DNA of 6,857 nucleotides from Desulfobacteraceae bacterium (GTDB lineage: Bacteria > Desulfobacterota > Desulfobacteria > Desulfobacterales > UBA11574): NCBI GenBank assembly GCA_013203195.1, contig JABMQM010000212.1:1-6857 (forward strand), given 5' to 3'. A program made the translations under genes and the position numbers. Shown one piece after another: positions 1-6,739 of the stretch. Within the stretch, counting starts at the first letter, position 1; each line of letters opens with the position of its first letter. The notes beneath the pieces are model-generated. The model saw only the letters and a list, made by a program, of their open reading frames with translations, made no database searches and had not been told where the DNA came from.

Positions 1-133
1 CCTTTGCAAAACGCCCCTTTTTGCCCGATTTCTGTGTCAGACTCAAATTCAAACCTCGAAATACTCAAAAAAAACATACGGTTAAAACATTCACTTTCCT
101 TGAACTCGAACAAAAATATGCATTTTTCAAAGG
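1..133. repeat. Imperfect palindromic (MITE/REP-like) element with 32-bp inverted ends
   Basis: Positions 1-32 and the reverse complement of 102-133 align without gaps at 24 of 32 bases, hand counted. The shared outer end is CCTTTG followed by an A-run, and a T-run and CGA lie further in. The 69-bp centre has no convincing reading frame. A smaller hairpin lies within the left end (GCAAAA at 6-11 pairs with TTTTGC at 19-24). The architecture resembles a short non-autonomous or repetitive extragenic element. The left edge coincides with the window edge, so the element may extend further out. The A/T runs raise the chance similarity somewhat. No transposase is present. Confidence 0.45.
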
Positions 134-189
134 TCTCATATTGATCAGGGCAGGTCGTTTTTCGTTGGCCTTTTAAGTTATGTAATTCA

Positions 190-218
190 TTAATGTTTTT
201 TGGAAAAAAGCCGATAAT
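190..218 (+). promoter_or_regulatory. Possible sigma-70-type promoter for the four-gene run
   Basis: GATAAT at 213-218 matches five of six bases of the -10 consensus. TTAATG at 190-195 is a poor -35 (three of six) at 17-bp spacing. If real, transcription would begin near 225, leaving a leader of roughly 95 bases that contains the hairpin at 266-302. Such AT-rich DNA yields chance matches, so the support is weak. A second, weaker option is TTGATC at 259-264 with TAAATT at 283-288, which would place the core promoter over the hairpin. Confidence 0.22.
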
Positions 219-265
219 AGTTTAATTTGGGACTGCCTAACAACTATGGCAGACAAGTTTGATCT

Positions 266-302
266 TATGGTTCTTCTCCAGCTAAATTGGAGAAGAACCA
301 TA
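266..302 (+). promoter_or_regulatory. Perfect 15-bp inverted repeat / leader hairpin
   Basis: The left arm at 266-280 and the right arm at 288-302 are exact reverse complements over 15 bases, with a 7-base loop (GCTAAAT). The structure ends 19 bases before the ATG at 322, just ahead of the Shine-Dalgarno. A T-run exists at 313-318 but starts 10 bases after the stem, so this is not a standard intrinsic terminator. The minus-strand side also lacks a T-run. It could be an attenuator, an RNA-stability or processing hairpin, or an operator for a dimeric regulator; the sequence alone does not decide. Confidence 0.7.
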
Positions 303-308
303 TATATT

Positions 309-312
309 AGGA
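309..312 (+). promoter_or_regulatory. Ribosome binding site of the hybrid kinase gene
   Basis: AGGA lies 9 bases before the ATG at 322. It supports this start and sits immediately downstream of the leader hairpin, so folding of the leader could affect ribosome access. Confidence 0.6.
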
Positions 313-321
313 TTTTTTGCC

Positions 322-2784
322 ATGAAAAAGAAAATTCTTGTAGTGGACGATAACCGGCAGATGTTGGAATTCATATCAAATCTGCTGGAGGAAGAAGGGC
401 ATCAGGTCGTCGCTGCTGAAGATGGTTTCTCAGCCCTGGACCTGCTTATTTCCTATACGCCTGACATTATCTTTGTCGACCTTGTGATGCCTCTGATCGG
501 TGGAGACAAATTGTGCAAAATTGTTCGCAAAATGGAGCACCTGCAGGATTGCTGCCTGGTGCTTGTTTCAGCTGCGGCTTCCGAGCTTGACTTCGACTAC
601 ACGGAAATCGGTGCGGATGCTTGTATTGCCAAAGGTCCCGCAGACTCAATTGCCGAGCATGTTTTAGCAGTTGTAAAAGAATCGGATTCTTTGCAAAAAA
701 AAGATGGGTCCAAAGCGATTAGGGGCTTAGATGAAATATATCCCCGGCAAATGACCAGAGAGCTGCTCTCCCGCAATCGCCATCTAAAGACCATGTTAGA
801 GAGCATGGCAGAGGGAATTCTTGAGGTCTTTTCCGGAAGGGTCGTTTATGCCAACTCGACGGCGGCTTCCCTGTTCGATATGTCGCCGGAAAAACTCCTG
901 TTTGCATATCTTTTAGATTTATTCGGTGAAAAGGAGCGCTTGTATATTAAAACGCTGTTGCAAACAGAAAGCGGCCCGCTTCAAAAAATCGATCCGGATA
1001 TGCCTGTTGAGCTTAATGGCCGACAGGTTGTCATTAAGAAGCAGGCCGTGCAAGGAGACGAAACCACCTACATACTTATATTAACGGATGTGACTGAACG
1101 GAAAAAAGCGGAGAAAGAATTAAGAGAATACCGGGACCACCTTGAAGTTCTTGTTAAAGAGCGCACTTTTGAATTAACCAAAACCAACAGGCTGCTTCAA
1201 AAGGAAATCAGCGGGCGCATAATGGTGGAGGCGGCGTTACTAGAAAGCAGAGAGCTCTTTGATTCTTTTATGAAACATCTTCCGGCCCTGGCCTTCATGA
1301 AAGATGTTAACGGGCAGTATATTTATTTTAACGAAGCCTATAAAGATATACTCAAGGTTGATCCGGATGACTTTATCGGCCGGAGCGATGATGCAATCTG
1401 GTCTGCTGAAGTGGCCGGGCGGATGCAGGAAAATGATAAAATCGTCATGTCCGAACAAAGGGTCTTGAACACTGTTGATACCGTAACAATTAACGATGAA
1501 ACCCAGTATTTCCTTACCACCAAATTTCCTATCTTCAAAGAGGGCAGGCCTTTTTTGCTTGCCGGCGTTGCAATTAACATCAGCGAGCGTTATCGGTCAG
1601 AACAAGAGAAAAAGAAATTGGAAGCCAAACTCCAGCATGCCCAGAAGATGGAAGCCATCGGAACGCTTGCCGGCGGAGTGGCTCATGATCTTAATAATAT
1701 CTTGGCAGGTCTGGTAAGCTATCCCGATTTAATATTAATAGATCTTCCCCCGGATAGCCCTTTAAGAAATGCAATTTTAACCGTAAAAAAATCAGGGGAA
1801 AAAGCCGCCGCTATCGTACAGGATTTGCTGACTCTGGCAAGAAGAGGGGTTGCAGTCAAGGATATTGTGCAGCTTAACGATATTGTTGCTGAATATTTAG
1901 AAAGTCCCGAATATAATAAGCTAAAATTGTACCATCCTCAAGTTGAACTCGCAACCGATCTTGAAACCGGTTTGTTGCCTGTTAAGGGCTCCCCGGCACA
2001 CCTGTCCATGACAATCATGAATTTAGTATCTAATGCAAACGAGTCTATGCCGGCGGGAGGCAAAATTTTAATTTCAACCGAAAATCGATATATTGACAGT
2101 CCGTTAAGCGGTTATGACGATGTGGAAGAAGGGGATTATGTTGTCCTTACAGTTGCAGACACCGGGCTGGGTATCTCTGCTAAGGATATGGATAAAATAT
2201 TCGATCCCTTTTATACCAAAAAAACTATGGGGAAAAGCGGTACAGGATTGGGCATGGCGGTGGTATGGGGAACCGTGAAAGACCATAGCGGGTATATTGA
2301 TATTCAAAGCACCAGAGGAGAAGGAACGACGTTCACCCTTTATTTCCCCGTCACCAGAGAAAAAATGCTCAATGATAACTATAAGTTATCCATCAAAGAG
2401 TTGGAGGGAAAAGGAGAGTCGATTTTAATTGTGGATGATGTGGCAGAACAAAGAGAAATAGCTTCTAAAATGCTGATAAAACTGGGATATGCCGTCACAG
2501 CGGTTTCAGATGGTGAAGCAGCGGTTGACTATATTAAAGATAATACTGTAGATTTATTGGTATTGGATATGATTATGGAGCCTGGAATCGACGGGCTTGA
2601 AACCTACAAAAGAATTCTTGATTTGAACCCCGCACAGAAAGCGGTAATCGCCAGCGGTTTTTCTGAAACAGATCAAGTTAAAGAGGCTCAAAGACTGGGA
2701 GCGGGAACTTATATAAAAAAACCATATACACTGGAGAGACTTGGGGCGGCTGTTAGGGCTGAATTAGCTGGAGGTATTGTATGA
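322..2784 (+). CDS. Hybrid histidine kinase, REC-PAS-PAS-HisKA-HATPase-REC
   Basis: This is an 820-residue signalling protein with no signal peptide or membrane segment, so probably cytoplasmic. An N-terminal receiver (about 3-120) has acidic pair D9/D10, phospho-acceptor D53, S83 and K104. A PAS-like domain (about 151-258) follows, then a charged helical, probably coiled-coil segment (256-310), a second PAS (about 311-422) and an NtrB-style H-box with H455 in AGGVAHDLNN. The ATPase domain shows the N-box N567/N571, G1 DTGLG (613-617), the F-box IFDPFY and G2 GTGLG (640-644). A second receiver (about 699-815) has D705/D706, D749, S778 and K800. All catalytic residues look intact. The kinase likely autophosphorylates on H455 and passes phosphate to D749; D53 could take phosphate from another kinase, such as the one encoded next. 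There is no HPt or DNA-binding output. The start is set by AGGA and by the receiver beginning at residue 3. The stop overlaps the next start by 4 bases. Domain calls are secure; the signal and partner are unknown. Confidence 0.95.
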   Translation: MKKKILVVDDNRQMLEFISNLLEEEGHQVVAAEDGFSALDLLISYTPDIIFVDLVMPLIGGDKLCKIVRKMEHLQDCCLVLVSAAASELDFDYTEIGADACIAKGPADSIAEHVLAVVKESDSLQKKDGSKAIRGLDEIYPRQMTRELLSRNRHLKTMLESMAEGILEVFSGRVVYANSTAASLFDMSPEKLLFAYLLDLFGEKERLYIKTLLQTESGPLQKIDPDMPVELNGRQVVIKKQAVQGDETTYILILTDVTERKKAEKELREYRDHLEVLVKERTFELTKTNRLLQKEISGRIMVEAALLESRELFDSFMKHLPALAFMKDVNGQYIYFNEAYKDILKVDPDDFIGRSDDAIWSAEVAGRMQENDKIVMSEQRVLNTVDTVTINDETQYFLTTKFPIFKEGRPFLLAGVAINISERYRSEQEKKKLEAKLQHAQKMEAIGTLAGGVAHDLNNILAGLVSYPDLILIDLPPDSPLRNAILTVKKSGEKAAAIVQDLLTLARRGVAVKDIVQLNDIVAEYLESPEYNKLKLYHPQVELATDLETGLLPVKGSPAHLSMTIMNLVSNANESMPAGGKILISTENRYIDSPLSGYDDVEEGDYVVLTVADTGLGISAKDMDKIFDPFYTKKTMGKSGTGLGMAVVWGTVKDHSGYIDIQSTRGEGTTFTLYFPVTREKMLNDNYKLSIKELEGKGESILIVDDVAEQREIASKMLIKLGYAVTAVSDGEAAVDYIKDNTVDLLVLDMIMEPGIDGLETYKRILDLNPAQKAVIASGFSETDQVKEAQRLGAGTYIKKPYTLERLGAAVRAELAGGIV
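2770..2774 (+). promoter_or_regulatory. Shine-Dalgarno of the membrane kinase gene, inside the hybrid kinase gene
   Basis: GGAGG lies 6 bases before the ATG at 2781, within the last codons of the preceding gene. With the ATGA overlap it fixes the start of the second gene and points to translational coupling. Confidence 0.75.
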
Positions 2785-4607
2785 AACCACGGATAAGCAT
2801 AGCGCTGCTTGTGATCTTTATTATTGGGGTCACTATTTTGACGCTAAACATGAAACAACAGGATGAAAAACAGAAGATACAAGACATCCTGAGTAAAGGG
2901 AATTATCTGTCAAGCCTCATTTCACTGTATCCTATAATGGAGTTTGAGTCTGATAAGCGCGACTACTTTCTTAGAACTCTCACTGAATATACTTCTAAAG
3001 AAGGTTTTGTTTACCTCTTTATACATGGCCACGCCGGAAATGCACTGGTTTCACTATCTTCCGGGGATCTTTCCTCTAAGATCCCCAAGGATATCCAGAC
3101 AAAATCTATTACTGCAACGGGGCTATTAAAACAAACCTTTGAGGTCAGTGGATCTAAGGATAAAATATTCGAATTCGCCAAACCTGTTTATAAAAACGGG
3201 CAAAGAAACGGCACCATTCGGCTGGGCCTCAAACTTCCGCCGTCCGCGTTTTTCTCCTCGGAGCGTCTTAGTTTCCTGGCAATGATTGCTTTTTTAATAT
3301 TAGCCGTCTTATTCATAGGCTATTATGGGGTAACGCTGGCACTCAAACCGTTAAAGAATTTAGATCAATCCGTTATTACAGCCGGCAGCGATTCAGAGTC
3401 GGCGGTCAAATATTCAGGAAAAATAGCCGGAATTGCACCAATAATCGATGATCTTGAGGAGTATTTAAGCAAAATAAAAAGCAAGGTAAAAATTATCGAA
3501 ACAGACAATGTGGACTTGATTTCCAAACTGGGCGTGACGACTTTCGAGAAAAATAAAATTGTCAAAATGTTGGATTCGATCAACTTCGGCATCATAATAA
3601 CCGATGTTCAGGAAAATATTGACCACATTAACGCATACATGCTTAAGCTGCTCGACAAAAAGCCGGAAGACGTAGTTTATCAGCCCTTCAGTGCCGTTAT
3701 AGATCACAGTGAAATTACTTCATTCGTTTCTAATGAGGATATGGCCGGGCAGTCCAAGAACATAAGCGGGCTGGGATCCATTTTTCCCGAAACACCCCCG
3801 GGTGAAATCTTCAAAGTTTCCGCCAACTATCTCATGGGTGGTGAAAACACAACCATCGGCAAAATAATTTCGTTTCATAATGCCACAGTCGAATCCTTAG
3901 CGGAAAGGGCTAAGCACGAATTTATCGCTCACGTTGCCCATGAGATTCTGACTCCGATTACAAATATTAAATCATACAACGAAATGCTTATGGACGGGGA
4001 AATTGAAGACGCTGAATTGCAAAAAGAATTTTATAATACCATTCATGAACAGACCAACCGATTGGCAGATATGGTTAAAAACCTTCTTAATATTTCAAAA
4101 ATGGAGATGGGAAGCCTCACCCTCAACAAAGGGCTGGTGAAAACCGACTGGTTTTTCGGAGACTGTATCGAGTCCATCGAGGCTTCAGCTTCTGAGAAAA
4201 ACATCACAATTGAGAAAAATAAGCCGGACATATTTCCTAATTTGATGGGCGACAAGGATCTTTTAAAGACCGCAATTATTAATATTCTAGGCAATGCTTT
4301 GAAATATACGCCACCAAACGGCAGCATTACATTAGAGATCAGCGAGCAGGATAAAATGGTAGTCTTTGACATTACTGATACCGGATACGGTATTTCTGCG
4401 GAAGAGCTTCCGCACATATTTGAAAAGTTCTATCGTTCCAGCGACCCTCAAATTACAGATCAAGACGGCAGTGGACTGGGACTGGCAACTACTGCGGAGA
4501 TTGTTCATCTTCACGGTGGTGAAATCGATGTCCAGAGCGAACCCGGCAGGGGGAGTCATTTTACGATAAAATTACCCATGGAAGATTTTTATCTTGGAGA
4601 ATCTTAG
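2781..4607 (+). CDS. Membrane-anchored sensor histidine kinase with PAS domain
   Basis: This is a 608-residue sensor kinase. Hydrophobic helices at about 5-23 and 164-186 bracket a roughly 140-residue periplasmic region that could be a Cache-like sensor, though I cannot assign the fold. A degenerate HAMP-like stretch follows TM2 (about 187-240, with LKPLKNLDQS), then a PAS domain (about 257-370) and a HisKA domain with H387 in HVAHEILTP. The ATPase domain has N501/N505 (NILGNALKYT), G1 DTGYG (533-537), IFEKFYR and G2 GSGLG (563-567). It has the architecture of a PhoR/ResE-like kinase but no receiver. The usual arginine of the HELRTP H-box is leucine here (L390), a mild oddity; the histidine and following glutamate are kept. 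The start is given by GGAGG six bases upstream and the 4-base overlap with the hybrid kinase gene. No response regulator gene adjoins it, so its phosphate acceptor may be a receiver of the hybrid kinase (inference). Confidence 0.94.
   Translation: MKPRISIALLVIFIIGVTILTLNMKQQDEKQKIQDILSKGNYLSSLISLYPIMEFESDKRDYFLRTLTEYTSKEGFVYLFIHGHAGNALVSLSSGDLSSKIPKDIQTKSITATGLLKQTFEVSGSKDKIFEFAKPVYKNGQRNGTIRLGLKLPPSAFFSSERLSFLAMIAFLILAVLFIGYYGVTLALKPLKNLDQSVITAGSDSESAVKYSGKIAGIAPIIDDLEEYLSKIKSKVKIIETDNVDLISKLGVTTFEKNKIVKMLDSINFGIIITDVQENIDHINAYMLKLLDKKPEDVVYQPFSAVIDHSEITSFVSNEDMAGQSKNISGLGSIFPETPPGEIFKVSANYLMGGENTTIGKIISFHNATVESLAERAKHEFIAHVAHEILTPITNIKSYNEMLMDGEIEDAELQKEFYNTIHEQTNRLADMVKNLLNISKMEMGSLTLNKGLVKTDWFFGDCIESIEASASEKNITIEKNKPDIFPNLMGDKDLLKTAIINILGNALKYTPPNGSITLEISEQDKMVVFDITDTGYGISAEELPHIFEKFYRSSDPQITDQDGSGLGLATTAEIVHLHGGEIDVQSEPGRGSHFTIKLPMEDFYLGES
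3063..3086 (+). repeat. Perfect 9-bp inverted repeat inside the membrane kinase gene
   Basis: GGGGATCTT at 3063-3071 and AAGATCCCC at 3078-3086 are exact reverse complements around a 6-base loop. The hairpin lies in the part coding for the periplasmic sensor region (around residues 95-102). It has no T-run and is not a terminator. It may be chance or may slow translation locally. Confidence 0.6.
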
Positions 4608-4625
4608 TGTCTTAGTGCCTTAGTG
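4602..4625 (+). repeat. Three tandem copies of an 8-bp unit over the kinase stop codon
   Basis: The units are TCTTAGTG (4602-4609), TCTTAGTG (4610-4617) and CCTTAGTG (4618-4625). The first supplies the last Ser codon and the TAG stop of the membrane kinase gene; the other two lie in the gap before the STAS gene. Because each copy carries TAG, a gain or loss of a copy would change the spacing but scarcely the protein end. The last copy creates a GTG at 4623 that could be mistaken for the next start. Confidence 0.75.
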
Positions 4626-4643
4626 GCTGAACTATTACGAAAG

Positions 4644-4648
4644 AAGGA
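4644..4648 (+). promoter_or_regulatory. Shine-Dalgarno deciding the STAS gene start
   Basis: AAGGA lies 4 bases before the ATG at 4653. The in-frame GTG at 4623 has only the tandem repeat upstream and no Shine-Dalgarno, so the ATG is preferred. Confidence 0.6.
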
Positions 4649-4652
4649 AAAC

Positions 4653-5018
4653 ATGGCCAGCAGCGATACCGAGCAACAGCAATCTAAAATCGGTATAAAA
4701 AAAGTCGGAGCCAGCAGTGTTATCGACCCCGGCAAGTCAATAACCTATCAAAATTGTCAAGAACTGGAAGACCTGATAAAGAGGTTAGTCGGTGAAAATC
4801 AAACCAGGATTATCCTGGATTGTAAAAATACGTCCTTCATGGACAGCAAGGTACTGGAACTTTTGCTACAGTTACACAAAGAACTCAAAAATCGGGGCGG
4901 CGCCATAAAAATCACCGGCCTGAATGCGGTTTGCCGGGACATATTACTGTCAACACGGCTTATCAACGTTTTATTTGTCTATGAAGATATTGCCGAAGCC
5001 TTGAGAAGTTATCCATGA
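4653..5018 (+). CDS. STAS-domain protein, anti-sigma factor antagonist-like
   Basis: From the ATG at 4653 this is a 121-residue cytoplasmic protein, the usual size for a single-domain SpoIIAA/RsbV-type STAS protein. An in-frame GTG at 4623 would add 10 residues but lacks a ribosome site. The N-terminal 15 residues are polar and probably flexible. The core strand-helix signature is ILDCKNTSFMDSKVLELLLQ (about 54-73), where D64-S65 match the Asp-Ser pair that carries the regulatory phosphoserine in SpoIIAA/RsbV. The glycine that normally follows soon after (DSSG) is replaced (DSKV). The strand AIKITGLN (84-91) and a C-terminal helix complete the fold. In the family such proteins bind a serine kinase/anti-sigma factor and switch partner on phosphorylation; some instead scaffold other machines. 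No RsbW-like kinase or phosphatase gene is present here. The stop overlaps the ATPase gene start by 4 bases (ATGA), suggesting coupled translation and a role tied to the ATPase. Confidence 0.88.
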   Translation: MASSDTEQQQSKIGIKKVGASSVIDPGKSITYQNCQELEDLIKRLVGENQTRIILDCKNTSFMDSKVLELLLQLHKELKNRGGAIKITGLNAVCRDILLSTRLINVLFVYEDIAEALRSYP

Positions 5019-6727
5019 GAAAGAGCAATATACCAAAAAAAAGAATGAAGCTTGGAGAAATTCTGGTACGCCAGGGGCGCATTACTCCGGATGAACTGGT
5101 TGAGCTTTTGCGCCTTCAAAAAGAGGTTTCCAAGCCGCTCGGCCAAATTTTGGTAGAAAAAAAGATTCTGACCGCACAGGAGTTGACCAATGTCCTGGGA
5201 GAGCAGCTGGGGATACCGCATGTCTGGCTGCGCAAAGGTTTGGTAGACCCCCGGATCGTGCATGTTTTGCCCAAAGAAAAGGCTATCCTTTATCAAGTTA
5301 TTCCCATGTTTCGCGTCAATAATATCCTGACCCTGGCCACGGCAGATCCTAATGACATTTTTGTGTTTGACGAAATTTCCAAAATCACCAATTTGGAAGT
5401 ACAGCCGGTCATATGCCGTGTGGATGATATTATAGAAGCTGTCAATCAAAGCTACCGGGAAGATGTGAGCATGGATGAAGTTATGAGTAGCTTCGACGAT
5501 TCCGAAATAGAGGTCGTTGAGAGTGTGAAGGAGAGTGAGATCAGTGAGATCGCTGAAATGGCGGAGGGAAGCCCGGTGATCAATATGGTCAATATGATCC
5601 TGCTCAAAGCTATTCGGGACGGTGCCAGCGATATTCATCTGGAGCCGCAGGCTAAAAAATTTCAGATTAGAGCCCGGATTGACGGTGTTTTATATGAACT
5701 CATGACTCCTAAAATTGATATGCATCCGGCCGTGGTGTCCAGACTGAAGGTGATGGCCAACCTGGATATCGCCGAAAGACGTATGCCGCAAGACGGTCGC
5801 ATTCAGGTGAATGTAGACAGGCGTACCATTGATCTTCGGTTTTCATCTATGCCGGGAATATATGGCGAGAAGGTCGTCTTGAGAATTTTAGACAGAGGAA
5901 GAGCCATTCTGGATATCAACAAGTTAGGTCTTGATACTGAGATGTCGGAACGCTACAAGTCTCTGCTTAAAAGGCCCAACGGCCTTATTTTGGCTTGCGG
6001 TCCGACAGGGAGCGGCAAGACCACCACACTGTATGCTGCATTATCCACGCTTAACAGCAAGGAAAAAAATATTATCACCATTGAAGATCCTGTGGAATAC
6101 CAGATGCAGAACATCAATCAGAACCAGGTAAAGCAAGCTATCGGCCTTTCCTTTGCCACTTTTTTGAAACATGCCCTCAGGCAGGATTCGGATATTATCC
6201 TGGTGGGCGAAATTCGAGACCGGGAAACCGCCGAGATTGCAATCCAGGCCTCTTTGACCGGACATCTGGTGCTTTCAACGCTTCACACTAATGACAGCCC
6301 CAGCGTTATTACCCGGCTGCTGGAAATGAGAATCGAATCCTACCTTATCTCTTCATCCCTGCTGGCTTCCATGGCACAGCGTCTGGTGCGTACGATTTGC
6401 TCCGAATGTAGAACTAATTTCTACCCTTCTAAGGAAGTACTCAACGAACTTGGGCTTAATGAAGACAAACAGAAGCGGCTATTTAAGGGCAAGGGGTGCA
6501 AAGAATGCTTTGATTCCGGTTTCAAAGGACGCATCGCTATCTATGAACTGCTGGAGATGGACGACGGCCTGCAGGATCTTATTTTGAATAATCCGACGAT
6601 TGACGTCCTCCAAAAATATCTGAAGGAAAAAGGGCACAGGACTTTGAGACAGTATGGATATGAAAAAGTTGTGGCGGGGCTCACTACCATAGAGGAAGTA
6701 AGGCAGGCAACTTCCATGGATATGTAG
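5015..6727 (+). CDS. GspE/PilB-family assembly ATPase with MshEN-type N-domain
   Basis: This is a 570-residue cytoplasmic hexameric-type ATPase that in its family powers type IV pilus extension or type II secretion pseudopilus assembly. The N-terminal MshEN/T2SSE_N region (about 11-148) contains two 24-residue repeats (12-35 and 41-64) of the type that binds cyclic-di-GMP in MshE. An acidic linker (about 150-184) follows. The N2 domain has SDIHLEP (205-211) and RARIDG (219-224). Walker A is GPTGSGKTT (329-337, K335), the Asp box ITIEDPVEY (354-362), Walker B DIILVGEIRD (393-402, E399) and the His box TGHLVLSTLHTN (415-426). A zinc-type tetracysteine motif is complete (C462, C465, C495, C498). 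This zinc motif and the N-domain favour the extension/secretion class over the retraction ATPase PilT. Sequence alone does not separate PilB from GspE, so I give no symbol. The ATG at 5015 overlaps the STAS stop; M11 (5045) is a less likely start. No pilC/gspF, pilin or secretin gene is visible. Confidence 0.95.
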   Translation: MRKSNIPKKRMKLGEILVRQGRITPDELVELLRLQKEVSKPLGQILVEKKILTAQELTNVLGEQLGIPHVWLRKGLVDPRIVHVLPKEKAILYQVIPMFRVNNILTLATADPNDIFVFDEISKITNLEVQPVICRVDDIIEAVNQSYREDVSMDEVMSSFDDSEIEVVESVKESEISEIAEMAEGSPVINMVNMILLKAIRDGASDIHLEPQAKKFQIRARIDGVLYELMTPKIDMHPAVVSRLKVMANLDIAERRMPQDGRIQVNVDRRTIDLRFSSMPGIYGEKVVLRILDRGRAILDINKLGLDTEMSERYKSLLKRPNGLILACGPTGSGKTTTLYAALSTLNSKEKNIITIEDPVEYQMQNINQNQVKQAIGLSFATFLKHALRQDSDIILVGEIRDRETAEIAIQASLTGHLVLSTLHTNDSPSVITRLLEMRIESYLISSSLLASMAQRLVRTICSECRTNFYPSKEVLNELGLNEDKQKRLFKGKGCKECFDSGFKGRIAIYELLEMDDGLQDLILNNPTIDVLQKYLKEKGHRTLRQYGYEKVVAGLTTIEEVRQATSMDM

Positions 6728-6739
6728 TCATTTGTCATT

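Larger units (their letters stand above)
134..321 (+). other. Non-coding leader before the hybrid kinase gene
   Basis: No supported gene lies in this AT-rich stretch. It holds a possible promoter near 190-218, a weak inverted repeat (CTGCC at 233-237 with GGCAG at 248-252), the strong hairpin at 266-302 and the ribosome binding site of the first gene. Together with the palindromic element at 1-133 it makes up the gene-free first 321 bases. Confidence 0.6.

Noticed and set aside
247..262. Sigma-54-like promoter (TGGCA then TTTGA)
   Set aside because: The -24 half is acceptable, but the -12 half lacks the essential GC at the right spacing, and the start would fall inside the hairpin.
266..318. 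Hairpin plus downstream T-run as an intrinsic terminator of an upstream gene
   Set aside because: The T-run begins 10 bases after the stem rather than directly, and no gene is visible upstream in the window to terminate.
2395..2784. Separate stand-alone response regulator gene at the end of the hybrid kinase
   Set aside because: The receiver is in frame and continuous with the kinase, joined by a short linker, with no stop or frameshift between them.
4043..4417. A 124-codon open frame on the minus strand inside the membrane kinase gene
   Set aside because: It is antisense to the HisKA and ATPase domains, whose motifs are intact. The translation shows no family features.
4623..4652. GTG start for the STAS gene adding ten residues
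   Set aside because: The GTG lies in the third copy of the tandem 8-bp repeat with no Shine-Dalgarno before it, whereas the ATG at 4653 follows AAGGA. The extra residues lie outside the STAS fold.
5009..5638. A 209-codon open frame on the minus strand opposite the start of the ATPase gene
   Set aside because: It lies entirely opposite well-supported MshEN and N2 coding sequence, its translation shows no recognisable domain, and it has no separate context. It is a mirror of the codon pattern of the real gene.
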